From Saccharicrinis carchari (GTDB lineage Bacteria; Bacteroidota; Bacteroidia; Bacteroidales; Marinilabiliaceae): DNA of 64,000 nucleotides. The translations under genes and the position numbers were made by a program. Under the pieces are notes generated by a model. It made no database searches. It was given only the letters and a program-made list of their open reading frames with translations, and was not told the origin of the DNA. Location of the stretch: contig NZ_FXTB01000010.1 in the NCBI RefSeq assembly GCF_900182605.1, forward strand, positions 93,049-157,048, given 5' to 3'. Shown here piece after piece: positions 54,576-63,915 of the stretch (positions are counted from its first letter, which is position 1; each line of letters opens with the position of its first letter).

Positions 54576-55976
54576 CTATACGCTATCTGCCACGTGCGTA
54601 ACACGCATCTCAGGATATATTGGTAAAACAAAGAAAAACTTACTGCCCACATTTCTCTTGCTTTCTATTTGCATTTTGCTGTTATGTTTTTTTAGTATGT
54701 CGTTGCATATAATCAGGCCTATTCCGGCACCTTTTTCGCTATGCGTACCTTTTTTTACATGATGAATTGTGGGGTTTAGTACTTTGTCAATGTCTTTATC
54801 GTGCATGCCAATGCCATTGTCTTTAACGGCAATTTCTATTTCGTTTTCGCCTATTTGCCTGGCGCTTAAATGAATCTCGCCACGCGACCTCGTAAATTTA
54901 ATAGCGTTAAAAATCAGATTACGTATAATGGTGGCTATCATTTCTTTATTGCAATATACCATTGCATTTCTGGGGTAGGAATGTGTAATTTTTATTCCCT
55001 TTTGCGAAGCAATTTCGCGATATAGCGATCGATTCTCAGCAAATATAGGGCCTAATTTATAACGTTTGGGTTTGTGTTCGTACTCGTTAAGTTGTGTTTT
55101 GCTCCAGTTTAATAAATTGTTCAATAAGTTGTAGGTTCTACGTACATGCAAATAAATCTTTTCAATATCATCTTTCCTGACCTTAAATTCTTTGCCGTCG
55201 TTACGAAGTAAAATATCAAAATAGCCTATGAGCGAGGTAAAGGGACTGCGTAAATCGTGTGAAATAATACTAAAAAAACGATCCTTGGTTTCATTGAGGT
55301 TTTCCAGAGTATCTTTTTGATCGCTTATTTTTACTATTTCCTTTGTTATATTCTTTTGGGCACAAAACAACTTAAATAAAAAGCGGTCGATTACTAAACC
55401 TGCCATTGTAAATAATCCTGAAGCTACAATTACATAGGTGCTCGACCTTACAAACAAATGAGAGTTATAGGTAGGTAACTCGTGTACAAAAACCGAAATC
55501 AATATAAATAAAATAGCCGATAGGGCAATGTATAGGTTGATTAACAGTACCTTGCTCATGGATAAGCCAAGCATAGCCAATGATATAACCAGAATTGTGT
55601 AATACGAATCTAAGGTGTCATAGCCAAGTATGTGGTATGCGTAGGTAAGTGTAATGTTAAGGCTAACTCCCAAAAAAGCCGTTGCATTGATTGTTCGGAT
55701 ATAGGGTACACATTTATCAATAAATGTACATACATAAGCGGCTATCAGTAAGGGTAGGCCTGCAAAAAAGCTTAGACTTGCTAAGGTGCTGAATGGCTTT
55801 GATGTGCCATAGCTGTGTAAAACGGCAAATATAGGGTACAAGCTCATGTACATTAGTAATAAATTACGAATGTATTGCTTGTTGTTCTCAAACAGCCATC
55901 GCGTGTATTTACGCGTAATCTCTCTCCTCTTTCTACTACAATTCATAATACTTTTTCTCCTACAAAAAAACTGCAT
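54576..55976 (-). CDS. Sensor histidine kinase with six-helix membrane domain
   Basis: The 466-residue protein has an N-terminal membrane region of about six helices (residues 35-210). A HisKA domain with the phospho-accepting histidine in FFSIISHDLRSPFTSLIGYF near residue 240 follows. The catalytic domain has N-box LIFNAIKFT, G1 VKDNGIGMHD and G2 KGAGIGLIICNDIL. The membrane domain has no evident sensor fold. No response regulator is adjacent, so it is an orphan kinase. It is preceded by fbp, with 88 bp between them. Confidence 0.93.
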   Translation of the reverse strand: MQFFCRRKSIMNCSRKRREITRKYTRWLFENNKQYIRNLLLMYMSLYPIFAVLHSYGTSKPFSTLASLSFFAGLPLLIAAYVCTFIDKCVPYIRTINATAFLGVSLNITLTYAYHILGYDTLDSYYTILVISLAMLGLSMSKVLLINLYIALSAILFILISVFVHELPTYNSHLFVRSSTYVIVASGLFTMAGLVIDRFLFKLFCAQKNITKEIVKISDQKDTLENLNETKDRFFSIISHDLRSPFTSLIGYFDILLRNDGKEFKVRKDDIEKIYLHVRRTYNLLNNLLNWSKTQLNEYEHKPKRYKLGPIFAENRSLYREIASQKGIKITHSYPRNAMVYCNKEMIATIIRNLIFNAIKFTRSRGEIHLSARQIGENEIEIAVKDNGIGMHDKDIDKVLNPTIHHVKKGTHSEKGAGIGLIICNDILKKHNSKMQIESKRNVGSKFFFVLPIYPEMRVTHVADSV

Positions 55977-56064
55977 ATTTTTAGTTGGTAACTAAAATAT
56001 ACAGTTTATTGATTTGTGATAGTAATTTGGTTTTTTGCTGTGCTTCCCAATAGGTACGGTACAC

Positions 56065-57078
56065 TTATCCAAATACTTGAATAAATTCTTCAACTTTATT
56101 TACCATGTTGGATGAGCCACAGAAAAACGGTGTACGTTGGTGAAGGGATAATGGTTTCGTTTCCATGATACGATTTTTTCCATCCGTTGCCCTTCCACCG
56201 GCTTGCTCAATAATAAAGGCGATGGGATTGCACTCGTAAAGTAGACGCAATTTGCCGTGTGGTGCGTTGTCAATTACAGGATACATAAAAATACCGCCCT
56301 TTAGTAAGTTCCGATGGATGTCCGACACCAATGAACCGATATAGCGCGAAGAATACGGGCGGTGGCTCTTCTCGTCCTTCTCCTGGCAATATTTAATATA
56401 CTGCTTAACCCCTGCCGGAAATTTCAGGTAATTGCCCTCATTGATAGAATATATAGTGCCGTTTTCAGGTGTCTTTATTAAAGTATTCGAAAGGCAATAC
56501 TCTCCAATGGATGGATCCAGCGTAAAACCGTTGATGCCCTGCCCCGTGGTATAAACCAGCATTGTAGACGATCCGTATAATATATACCCTGCCGCTACCT
56601 GTTCGGTTCCCGGCTGTAGAAAATCGTCCATGGTAGCCTTTTCACCAATCGGGGATTTTCGTTTGTAGATTGAGAAAATTGTGCCGATGGAAACGTTGAC
56701 ATCAATATTGGATGAGCCATCCAGGGGATCCATCAAAAATACATATTTTCCCTTGCGTGCAACATCATCATCGAACAGGATAAAGCTTTCGTTTTCTTCC
56801 GAGGCAATGGCACATACTTCGCCACACGAATGGAGCGAATTGATAAAGTGGTCGTTGGCAAATACATCCAGTTTTTTTTGATCTTCGCCCTGAATGTTGG
56901 AAGTTCCCATCTCGCCCAGGATATCAACCAAACCCGCTTTGTTTACTTCGCGGTTCACTATTTTTGCCGCTGTGCCCACATGGTGGAGCAGATGTGTCAG
57001 GTCGCCTTCGGCATCCGGAAATTGTGCCTGACTGTTAAGGATAAACTCATTGAGGGTGGTAACTTTAAATGGATTCAT
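56065..57078 (-). CDS. fbp: Fructose-1,6-bisphosphatase, class I
   Basis: This 337-residue gluconeogenic enzyme has the metal and phosphate site [20 protein letters not shown] near residue 120. [12 protein letters not shown], the [20 protein letters not shown] stretch and [16 protein letters not shown] complete the class I pattern. It makes fructose 6-phosphate from the bisphosphate. It is divergent from aspartate kinase with a 164-bp gap. Confidence 0.97.
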   Translation of the reverse strand: MNPFKVTTLNEFILNSQAQFPDAEGDLTHLLHHVGTAAKIVNREVNKAGLVDILGEMGTSNIQGEDQKKLDVFANDHFINSLHSCGEVCAIASEENESFILFDDDVARKGKYVFLMDPLDGSSNIDVNVSIGTIFSIYKRKSPIGEKATMDDFLQPGTEQVAAGYILYGSSTMLVYTTGQGINGFTLDPSIGEYCLSNTLIKTPENGTIYSINEGNYLKFPAGVKQYIKYCQEKDEKSHRPYSSRYIGSLVSDIHRNLLKGGIFMYPVIDNAPHGKLRLLYECNPIAFIIEQAGGRATDGKNRIMETKPLSLHQRTPFFCGSSNMVNKVEEFIQVFG

Positions 57079-57242
57079 AATATAAATTTTTAGCTGTAAA
57101 TATAGATTGGATTTATTTTAAGGATAATTTACGGTAGATATGCTTTCCCACTACTGATAAAAATCACCTGTTATCATTAACATGGGCAGAATATTTAAAA
57201 GCTTTGTTTACTATCTTTGTCTTTAAGGTTAAAATAATATGT

Positions 57243-58511
57243 ATGGTTCAAATTTATAAGTTTGGTGGAGCATCGGTTAAAGATGCTGCTGGTATTAAAA
57301 ATGTATGTAATATTATTAAAAGTGGCACAAAGCCCCTGGTTGTTGTTATCTCCGCTATGGGAAAAACAACCAATGCGATGGAGGAAATAATAGAGGCTTA
57401 TGTTGCACAAAATCAAGAACAATTAAAATTAGCTTACCAGGCTGTTATCGATTATCATAACCCCATAGTAGTAGATTTGTTTGGCGACCAACACCCTTTT
57501 TTTAACATTTATAACAAACTGTTAAACGAGTTGTGGCAACGCTTGCAGCTTCGGCCTACGGGAAGGTACGACCTGGATTACGATCAGATTGTACCTTTTG
57601 GCGAACTCATTTCAACACATATCGTTAGTGCATATGCCAATAGCATACACATCCAAAACCAATGGATGGATGCACGAAATATAATAAGAACCGACAAGAA
57701 TTATCGTAATGCAGAAATCAATTGGGGGCTGAGTGCACAGCTTGTGCGTAAATCAATTGATTTTCAGAAGCAATCGATTTATATTACCCAAGGGTTTATT
57801 GGTGCTACTCTTAGTGATATGAGTACCACTTTGGGGCGCGAAGGTTCCGATTACTCGGGTGCGGTGCTTGCCCATATTTTAAATGCCCAAAGCCTGACTA
57901 TCTGGAAGGATGTGCCCGGTGTGCTCAATGCCGATCCGCGCTGGTATCCGTTGGCACAAAAACTCAACGAAATATCGTACCCCGAAGCCATCGAACTGGC
58001 TTATTACGGCGCGCAGGTAATTCATCCTAAAACCTTAAAACCCCTGCAAAACAAAGATATCCCATTGTATGTAAAGTCGTTTTTGGATGCTGGCCTGTCC
58101 GGGACTGTTATAAAATCCTTGAAAGGGGCAGTTGATATACCGGTTTACATTCTCAAAAAAGAGCAGCTCTTTATTACCATATCGCCCAAAGATTTTTCGT
58201 TTATTATGGAAGATAACCTTAGTGCCATATTTGCTATATTCAGCCAACATAAAATCAAGGTAAACCTGATGCAGAACTCGGCACTTAATTTTTCGGTATG
58301 CATAAATGAACCGCGCGATATGGGCAGTCTGTTAAAAGCTTTGCAAACGGACTTCACAGTCCGTTACAACGATCACGTAGAATTGGTTACCATCCGGAAT
58401 TATACCCCTGAAGCCATAGCGCTTGTCACTAAACAAAAACAAATTATTGGCACCCAGTTAAGCCGCAATACCGCACGTTATGTTTTAAAAGAAAGTGAGT
58501 GGATGTTTTAA
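57243..58511 (+). CDS. Aspartate kinase
   Basis: The ATG at 57243 (MVQIYKFGGASVKDAAGIKN) gives 422 residues; the frame upstream is not family-like. The kinase domain has KFGGAS, SAMGKTTNAME, TLGREGSDYSGAVLAHIL and DVPGVLNADPRWYPLAQKL. The C-terminal part is an ACT-type regulatory region (LSAIFAIFSQHKIKVNLMQN) that has drifted. It phosphorylates aspartate, the first step to lysine, threonine and methionine. It is monofunctional. The divergent neighbour is fbp. It may be functionally tied to dapA and the ACT-domain protein at 45147. Confidence 0.93.
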   Translation: MVQIYKFGGASVKDAAGIKNVCNIIKSGTKPLVVVISAMGKTTNAMEEIIEAYVAQNQEQLKLAYQAVIDYHNPIVVDLFGDQHPFFNIYNKLLNELWQRLQLRPTGRYDLDYDQIVPFGELISTHIVSAYANSIHIQNQWMDARNIIRTDKNYRNAEINWGLSAQLVRKSIDFQKQSIYITQGFIGATLSDMSTTLGREGSDYSGAVLAHILNAQSLTIWKDVPGVLNADPRWYPLAQKLNEISYPEAIELAYYGAQVIHPKTLKPLQNKDIPLYVKSFLDAGLSGTVIKSLKGAVDIPVYILKKEQLFITISPKDFSFIMEDNLSAIFAIFSQHKIKVNLMQNSALNFSVCINEPRDMGSLLKALQTDFTVRYNDHVELVTIRNYTPEAIALVTKQKQIIGTQLSRNTARYVLKESEWMF

Positions 58512-58715
58512 CCGACTAAATATTAGCGGTTAGAACGTTTAACTTACCTTTTAAAATACGAAAGGGTTTTAGTTTGATAACTCACTCCGTAACTCATTCG
58601 CATCACAATTGTTAATTAACCTTGTTTTACTAATAGCTCAAATTTAACGCTTGTAAATTAAGTTTTATAGTCAATTATAAACAAAACCTGGCAGCTAAAT
58701 ATGCCAAAGGTAACG

Positions 58716-59801
58716 CTATCCGTTCTTTATAATATAAGGATAATCGGTATATCCTTTTTCGCCAGGAGTGTATAAAGTATTGAAATCAGCTGTCTGCAGT
58801 GCAATATTGTTCTTCATCCTGTATACCAGATCGGGGTTGGATACAAAGGGGCGACCAAAAGCTATCAAATCGCTCATGCCGGAAACAAGCGCTTTATTGG
58901 CTGATTGAGCGTCAAATCCACCACTAGCAATGATGGTTCCACCAAAGGCAATCTTAATTTTATCTTTAACTGATGTTGGCACCTCGGGTGCGCCCATATC
59001 CGATTGATCCACAATATGGATGTATGCCAGTTGTAATTTCTTCAGCTCTTTTGCCAGATATTCATATGCATCCTCCAAACCATCAAAAGCCACCATATCA
59101 TTAAAAGCACCATACGGCGAAACGCGTATGCCGGTTTTGCAGGCACCTATGGCGGCGGCAACTTTTTGTGCTGTTTCTATAACAAAGCGGCTACGGTTTT
59201 CAAGGGATTTACCGTATTCATCTGCACGCTGATTTGTACATGGGTTGATAAACTGATCCAATAAATAGCCGTTGGCAGCGTGCAGTTCTACCCCGTCGAA
59301 CCCTGCTTCTATGGCATTTTTTGCAGCCTGCACAAATTCTTCCTGTGTTTGTTTAATATCGGTAAGTGTCATGGCCTGTGGGGTGGGGTAGGGCTGTAGA
59401 CCATTTTTATCGCTGTATATTTCGCCCGTCATCCCTATAGATGAGGGAGCCAGCACTTTTGTTCCTACGGGCATATTATCCGGATGGGAAACACGACCCG
59501 TATGCATTAGTTGCACAAATATTTTAGCCTTGTAGGTGTGTACCGTTTCTGTTATCTGTTTCCATGCTTCCGTTTGCGCCTTATTATAAATGCCCGGAAT
59601 GCGGGGGTAACCCACTCCATTAGCCGAAGGGGAAGTGCCCTCGGTAATAATCAAGCCGGCACCGGATCGCTGGCCGTAGTATTCTGCCATCAACTTGTTG
59701 GGAATATGGTCAGCGGTGGCTCTGTTACGGGTCATGGGAGCCATAACCACTCTGTTTTTTAATGAAAGTGGGCCTAAGTTGTAGGTATCGTATAATAACA
59801 T
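58716..59801 (-). CDS. Old-yellow-enzyme type alkene reductase
   Basis: The ATG at 59801 (MLLYDTYNLGPLSLKNRVVM) gives 361 residues, the normal OYE length, whereas the open frame extends 19 codons upstream. FMN-binding marks are VMAPMTRNRA, QLMHTGRVSHPDN and FDGVELHAANGYLLDQFINP. SDLIAFGRPFVSNPDL closes the barrel. Enzymes of this type reduce activated alkenes or nitro groups with NAD(P)H. It stands alone on the minus strand. Confidence 0.94.
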   Translation of the reverse strand: MLLYDTYNLGPLSLKNRVVMAPMTRNRATADHIPNKLMAEYYGQRSGAGLIITEGTSPSANGVGYPRIPGIYNKAQTEAWKQITETVHTYKAKIFVQLMHTGRVSHPDNMPVGTKVLAPSSIGMTGEIYSDKNGLQPYPTPQAMTLTDIKQTQEEFVQAAKNAIEAGFDGVELHAANGYLLDQFINPCTNQRADEYGKSLENRSRFVIETAQKVAAAIGACKTGIRVSPYGAFNDMVAFDGLEDAYEYLAKELKKLQLAYIHIVDQSDMGAPEVPTSVKDKIKIAFGGTIIASGGFDAQSANKALVSGMSDLIAFGRPFVSNPDLVYRMKNNIALQTADFNTLYTPGEKGYTDYPYIIKNG

Positions 59802-60068
59802 GCTAAGTGTTTTTTGTGATAAATTGGGATTTAAGAGCAGAATGATCTTTTGTAGCATCTATCCTATAATTCCTTTTTCCTCAACAAACAGCAACTCATG
59901 TAAAAAGTTCGTCAGAACTTCAACTTTCCACTCGCAATGCGTGTCGTATTTTTACATGTTGTTATGTTCGTTAGAGCTGCATATTCTTATACGTTGTTGT
60001 CACACGGGCTTCAATGCTGTAAATCATAACTCGCTGCCATCGCCCCCGGCTTATCATCGTTGCACAGC

Positions 60069-60557
60069 TTACAACTTTATATAAAAAGCAGCCTTATAGC
60101 CTCTTAGTTCGTTGGCCTCATTGTACAGTTCGTAGGCCAATAATATGGAGTGTATTTGTTTTTTTAATATTAAGTTGTTTTTATTGTAGCGCCATGTTTC
60201 GGTAAACTGCAACTTGCCTATTCTATTGCGGGTATAGCGCTCATCTGCTTCCATCGCTTTGATATCCTCGATGGACAATGCTTTGTTGGTATAATAATGA
60301 TATGCTTTTTTTTTGCCCGAATAAATCATATCAAATAAATCATCTACCATTTTTTTATGTTGCACATCTTTAACTTTAGTTGTTGCCCATTCATCCAGGG
60401 GGTTTGGATTGCTGATTAGCACCTCATAAATAATGGTATCGGCCCAAGCTGTGCTGTTCATATCTCCTGAGGATACCTCCTGCTTCTTGTCTTCACAGCC
60501 AAGCAAACACAAAAGCAATACGGCCATTATCCCCAAAAATTTTAATGCTGGTTTCAT
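60069..60557 (-). CDS. Lipoprotein of unknown function downstream of dihydroorotase
   Basis: From the ATG at 60557 the protein is 162 residues with a lipobox in LLLCLLGCEDKK. The mature part has DLFDMIYSGKKKAYHYYTNK and RIGKLQFTETWRYNKNNLIL then an alpha/beta tail. Parts weakly recall the GldN/PorN group of gliding and type IX secretion proteins, which I regard as unproven. In many Bacteroidota a DUF4296 lipoprotein sits at this position, but this sequence does not look like that family. It is 109 bp downstream of the pyrC stop. Confidence 0.65.
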   Translation of the reverse strand: MKPALKFLGIMAVLLLCLLGCEDKKQEVSSGDMNSTAWADTIIYEVLISNPNPLDEWATTKVKDVQHKKMVDDLFDMIYSGKKKAYHYYTNKALSIEDIKAMEADERYTRNRIGKLQFTETWRYNKNNLILKKQIHSILLAYELYNEANELRGYKAAFYIKL

Positions 60558-60671
60558 AATCAATACTATCCGTGATCTTATCTAATTGTGTGGCGTATTC
60601 TCCTTTCCACTAACTAAGTTCCCTTTTTATTTTACATTGTTGTTACGCTTCCCATTGCACCTTGCATCATG

Positions 60672-62009
60672 CTACGCAAATATTAGTCTCTCCCCTTTTT
60701 TATTTTCGTTAAAAACACCATTGTTATATGCCAGATGACCGTTTACAAAAGTGTGGCTCACGGCATGGGCAAACGCTTGCTGTTCAAAAGGACTCCAGGC
60801 ACATTTCGAGAAAATATTGTCCGTAGAGACAGTCCATTTTTTATTGGGATCCACAATAACCAAGTCGGCTTTATATCCTTTTCGTATAAATCCGCGCTCC
60901 TTTACCCGGAACAATTTGGCAGGCGCATGGCACATTTTATCCGCTACTTGTTCATAAGTAAAAACTCCTTGATTCACCATTTCGAGCATAGCCACTAAAG
61001 CATGTTGTACCAGAGGACCTCCGGATGGAGCTTTAAAATACGATCCTTTTTTTTCCTCTTTTGTATGCGGGGCATGGTCGGTAGCCACCACATCCAGTGT
61101 CCCATTCTTTAATGCCTCTCTCAAAGCGTCACGGTCTTTTCGGGTTTTAATGGCAGGATTCCATTTAATGTTGGCACCATAATTTTTGTAGTCCTCATTG
61201 GTAAACCAAAGGTGATGCACACATGCCTCGCCCGTTATTTTTTTATCTTCAATAGGCATATCCTTATCCAATAAAGCCAGTTCTTTGGCTGTTGTTAAGT
61301 GCAATATATGTAGGCGTGCACCATGCTTTCGCGCCAGAGTTGAGGCCTTAAGCGACGATTTATAGCAAGCCTCTTCCGAACGGATTAAATGATGCATCTC
61401 AAAAGGAACCTCCTCGCCATACTTATCTTTGTAAGCCCTTAAATTGGCCTGTATCGTATCTTCGTCTTCGCAATGCGTAGCAATTAAAGTGGGTGCTTTG
61501 GCAAAAATGGCCGACAGTGTTGCTTCGTTATCTACCAACATGTTACCTGTGGATGATCCCATAAAAACCTTTATACCACAAACTTTTTTAGGATCAGTCT
61601 TTAATAGTTCGTTCAGATTATCGTTGGTAGCACCGATATAAAAGGAGTAATTGGCCAGCGATTTCTCCGAGGCCAGCTTGTATTTTCTCTCCAGCACCTC
61701 ATGCGTGGTAGCCTGCGGAATGGTGTTGGGCATCTCCATAAAGGATGTAATCCCCCCGGCTACAGCGGCTCGTGCCTCGGTATATATATCAGCTTTGTGT
61801 GTCAGTCCGGGCTCACGAAAATGCACCTGATCGTCAATAATGCCTGGAAACAACAATTTACCTTTGCCATCAATACGCATGTTCGCTTCGGGCAAAGCAT
61901 CCCCCTCTCCATAAACTTCTTTAATTCTATCGCCCTCAATCAACACGCTGCCCACAAATAATTTACCTTCGTTAACTATGCTTATATTCTCAATCAATAA
62001 CAAACCCAT
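60672..62009 (-). CDS. pyrC: Dihydroorotase
   Basis: The 445-residue amidohydrolase closes carbamoyl-aspartate to dihydroorotate in pyrimidine synthesis. Metal ligands are in DDQVHFREPG near residue 60. The carbamylated lysine is in GIKVFMGSSTGNML near residue 147, histidines in THCEDE and LHILHLTT, and the catalytic aspartate in VATDHAPHTKEEK. It is a long type I enzyme. It lies 160 bp downstream of the glycosyltransferase gene on the same strand, followed by the small lipoprotein, a likely operon. Confidence 0.96.
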   Translation of the reverse strand: MGLLLIENISIVNEGKLFVGSVLIEGDRIKEVYGEGDALPEANMRIDGKGKLLFPGIIDDQVHFREPGLTHKADIYTEARAAVAGGITSFMEMPNTIPQATTHEVLERKYKLASEKSLANYSFYIGATNDNLNELLKTDPKKVCGIKVFMGSSTGNMLVDNEATLSAIFAKAPTLIATHCEDEDTIQANLRAYKDKYGEEVPFEMHHLIRSEEACYKSSLKASTLARKHGARLHILHLTTAKELALLDKDMPIEDKKITGEACVHHLWFTNEDYKNYGANIKWNPAIKTRKDRDALREALKNGTLDVVATDHAPHTKEEKKGSYFKAPSGGPLVQHALVAMLEMVNQGVFTYEQVADKMCHAPAKLFRVKERGFIRKGYKADLVIVDPNKKWTVSTDNIFSKCAWSPFEQQAFAHAVSHTFVNGHLAYNNGVFNENKKGERLIFA

Positions 62010-62169
62010 AACTTAAAAAATAATTACAATTAATAAATGTACAATTTCTGGTTCTTGCCACAGTGCAATAACCGTCTGTACCCCCCCCTCAATATCACCC
62101 TGCGTCACACCCAAAACGCACGGAGTGTGCTTTTTCATCATCCTTTCTATTGAGGGCACGGGGCATCTA

Positions 62170-62931
62170 TTATTTCCCTCCATTTGGAGCAAGCCGGGCG
62201 GGCTTCTCATACTTCTTAAACCAACTGCCCACCTTCATTTTTATCACGCCCCACACGGCCTCATTAAAAATTCCGCCACTCATTTTCGACGTCCCTTTTT
62301 GTCGGTCAGTAAAAACAATAGGTACTTCTACAATTTCAAAACCATATTTCCAGGTCGTAAACTTCATTTCTATCTGAAAAGCATAACCTCTCAGCTTAAT
62401 CTTATCCAACGGAATGGTCTCCAAAGTGTTACGTCGATAGCATTTAAACCCCGCTGTGGTATCCATAATTTTCATGCCCGTAACCATGCGTACATATACC
62501 GAAGCAAAGTACGACATTAACACCCTCCCCATAGGCCAGTTCACCACGTTAACTCCCGATTTATATCGCGAACCAATAGCCAAATCGGCCCCATTTTTAC
62601 AAGCATCGTATAAGGCAAGCAGTTTTTCTGGGGGATGCGAGAAGTCAGCATCCATCTCAAAAATAAATTCGTATTTTCTCTCTATCCCCCATTTAAAGCC
62701 AGTCAGGTAGGCCGTCCCCAAACCAAGCTTTCCTTTGCGTTCCAAAATATGAAGGCTACCCTCATATTTTTCCTTTTGAAGTCTTTTCACAATAGCTGCA
62801 GTACCATCCGGCGAATTATCTTCTATAATCAGCACATGAAATTCTTTGGGTAAATTGAACACTACGCCCAAAATATCCTCGATATTTTCTTTTTCGTTGT
62901 AGGTAGGAATAATTACTAAACTATCGCTCAC
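62170..62931 (-). CDS. Polyprenol-phosphate mannosyl/glucosyltransferase (GT2, DPM1-like)
   Basis: The 253-residue enzyme has the GT-A domain only, with no C-terminal membrane helices: VIIPTYNEKENIEDIL, IIEDNSPDGTAAIVKRL, FEMDADFSHPPEKL with the DXD, and TAGFKCYRRNTLETIPLDKI. The last 30 residues are basic (KMKVGSWFKKYEKPARLAPN), suited to the membrane surface. It loads a sugar on polyprenyl phosphate. It precedes pyrC. Another GT2 with helices is at 22442. Confidence 0.93.
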   Translation of the reverse strand: MSDSLVIIPTYNEKENIEDILGVVFNLPKEFHVLIIEDNSPDGTAAIVKRLQKEKYEGSLHILERKGKLGLGTAYLTGFKWGIERKYEFIFEMDADFSHPPEKLLALYDACKNGADLAIGSRYKSGVNVVNWPMGRVLMSYFASVYVRMVTGMKIMDTTAGFKCYRRNTLETIPLDKIKLRGYAFQIEMKFTTWKYGFEIVEVPIVFTDRQKGTSKMSGGIFNEAVWGVIKMKVGSWFKKYEKPARLAPNGGK

Positions 62932-63011
62932 GATACTATATTTTTATAAAATTAAGCCACGAATATACAACAACCCACAAATTTTAATATGCTTTCACTT
63001 AAAAATCTTTT

Positions 63012-63147
63012 CGTGGGCGTTCCCCTCCGTGCAATATTTCTTTTAATATTGCGGTTTGTGCTGTCGGGTCGGGCTTTCCGCTATAATCTTTTTGCTCGTA
63101 CCACACAAAAAGGATTTCCGCTGCAATCCCTAACGCAATGAGGTTCC
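63012..63147 (+). repeat. Palindromic interspersed element (REP/BIME-like)
   Basis: Two nested hairpins are present. GCAATATT (63031-63038) pairs with AATATTGC (63045-63052). AATCTTTTTG (63085-63094) pairs with CAAAAAGGATT (63106-63116) with one bulged base. Conserved-looking flanks are GGGCGTTCCCCTCC, TCGGGTCGGGCTTTCCGC and TTTCCGCTGCAATCCCTAAC. I recall similar strings in many Bacteroidota genomes, so this is probably a multi-copy element. No transposase is seen here. Confidence 0.6.
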
Positions 63148-63203
63148 GGTCTGCTAACCCTACCTTACGCTGTCGGGTGTATTCATATCTGCAAAAGACA
63201 AAG

Positions 63204-63301
63204 CTCCAACCTCTAATCCCTAACTCCTAACTTCCAACCTCTAACTTCTAACTTCTAACTTCCAACCTCCAACCTCCAACCTCCAACCTCTAATCCCTAA
63301 T
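63204..63301 (+). repeat. Heptamer array 1, 14 units of YYCYAAY
   Basis: Fourteen 7-nt units follow one another with no gap: CTCCAAC, CTCTAAT, CCCTAAC, TCCTAAC, TTCCAAC and so on, ending CTCTAAT, CCCTAAT. The plus strand has no G in 98 nt. Units differ at two or three positions, so it is an old or edited array. Confidence 0.9.
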
Positions 63302-63661
63302 GTCTCGTCGCTCAATTCCGGTAAATATTTTTTTTCTTACGCTAACCATTTGGCGTGTTAGCTTTTAAGTGATATGTTACTCTTCTGCTTAAAAAAAACT
63401 TGCGATTAATATTTGGAGGTTAAAAAATAAAGCAGTTATTTTGCATCCGCTTTTGGGAAACACGATGGGTTAACGAGCCTGTTTCGCTCCCTAAAAAAAC
63501 GCCTCACTTTTTTGCAACATAAGAAGATGGCAGGTGCTTAGGAAGGCAGCGCGTTAAAAAGCAGTTATAACAACATGTTGAGAGGGCCAAAACCGTTTTA
63601 TGGCGGTATTGCTTTGGAGTAAAAAAGTGACAAAAAAACTTCCATTTATTTCAAAAAAACA

Positions 63662-63694
63662 TTTGGAACTTAAAAATTAAAAACGTTATCTTTG
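63662..63694 (+). promoter_or_regulatory. Predicted rRNA operon promoter
   Basis: TTTG (63662-63665) and TATCTTTG (63687-63694) are 21 bp apart with an A-rich spacer, an exact consensus at both boxes. The site fits a strong promoter about 300 bp before the expected 16S start. Confidence 0.65.
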
Positions 63695-63873
63695 CAGCCG
63701 CAAATGACAGAGTTAATTTAATGAAATAGCTCACAGCATCCCCCGGATGGAATGCATTACTTTTTTTAAGAAAAGAAAATGCTTAGGTTAAACGGGAAAA
63801 CGCAAGTGTTTAAAGCGAATAACAAGATTTAGAATTGGGCCACGGCTCAAGACGAAATAAAAAGAAGTCAGAT

Positions 63874-63915
63874 GTTAACTGTTCACTGTTAACTGTTTAC
63901 TGTTCACTGTTCACT
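63874..63915 (+). repeat. Heptamer array 2, six units of GTTNACT
   Basis: The units are GTTAACT, GTTCACT, GTTAACT, GTTTACT, GTTCACT, GTTCACT, all in register. The variation is at the fourth base only. The array lies between the promoter and the boxA-like motif, so it would be transcribed in the rrn leader. Confidence 0.9.

Noticed and set aside
54410..54600. CTCTTTCCGCT direct repeats between the CAP and kinase genes
   Set aside because: There are only two short copies in low-complexity pyrimidine-rich DNA, with no further structure.
59897..59958. CATGTAAAAA/TTTTTACATG inverted repeat as terminator of the small lipoprotein gene
   Set aside because: The loop is about 42 nt with no T-run right after the stem, and position and strength are weak.
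63204..63301. Telomere-like CCCTAA repeat suggesting a linear replicon end
   Set aside because: The period is seven with variable units and it lies inside a chromosome next to an rrn leader. The likeness is chance.
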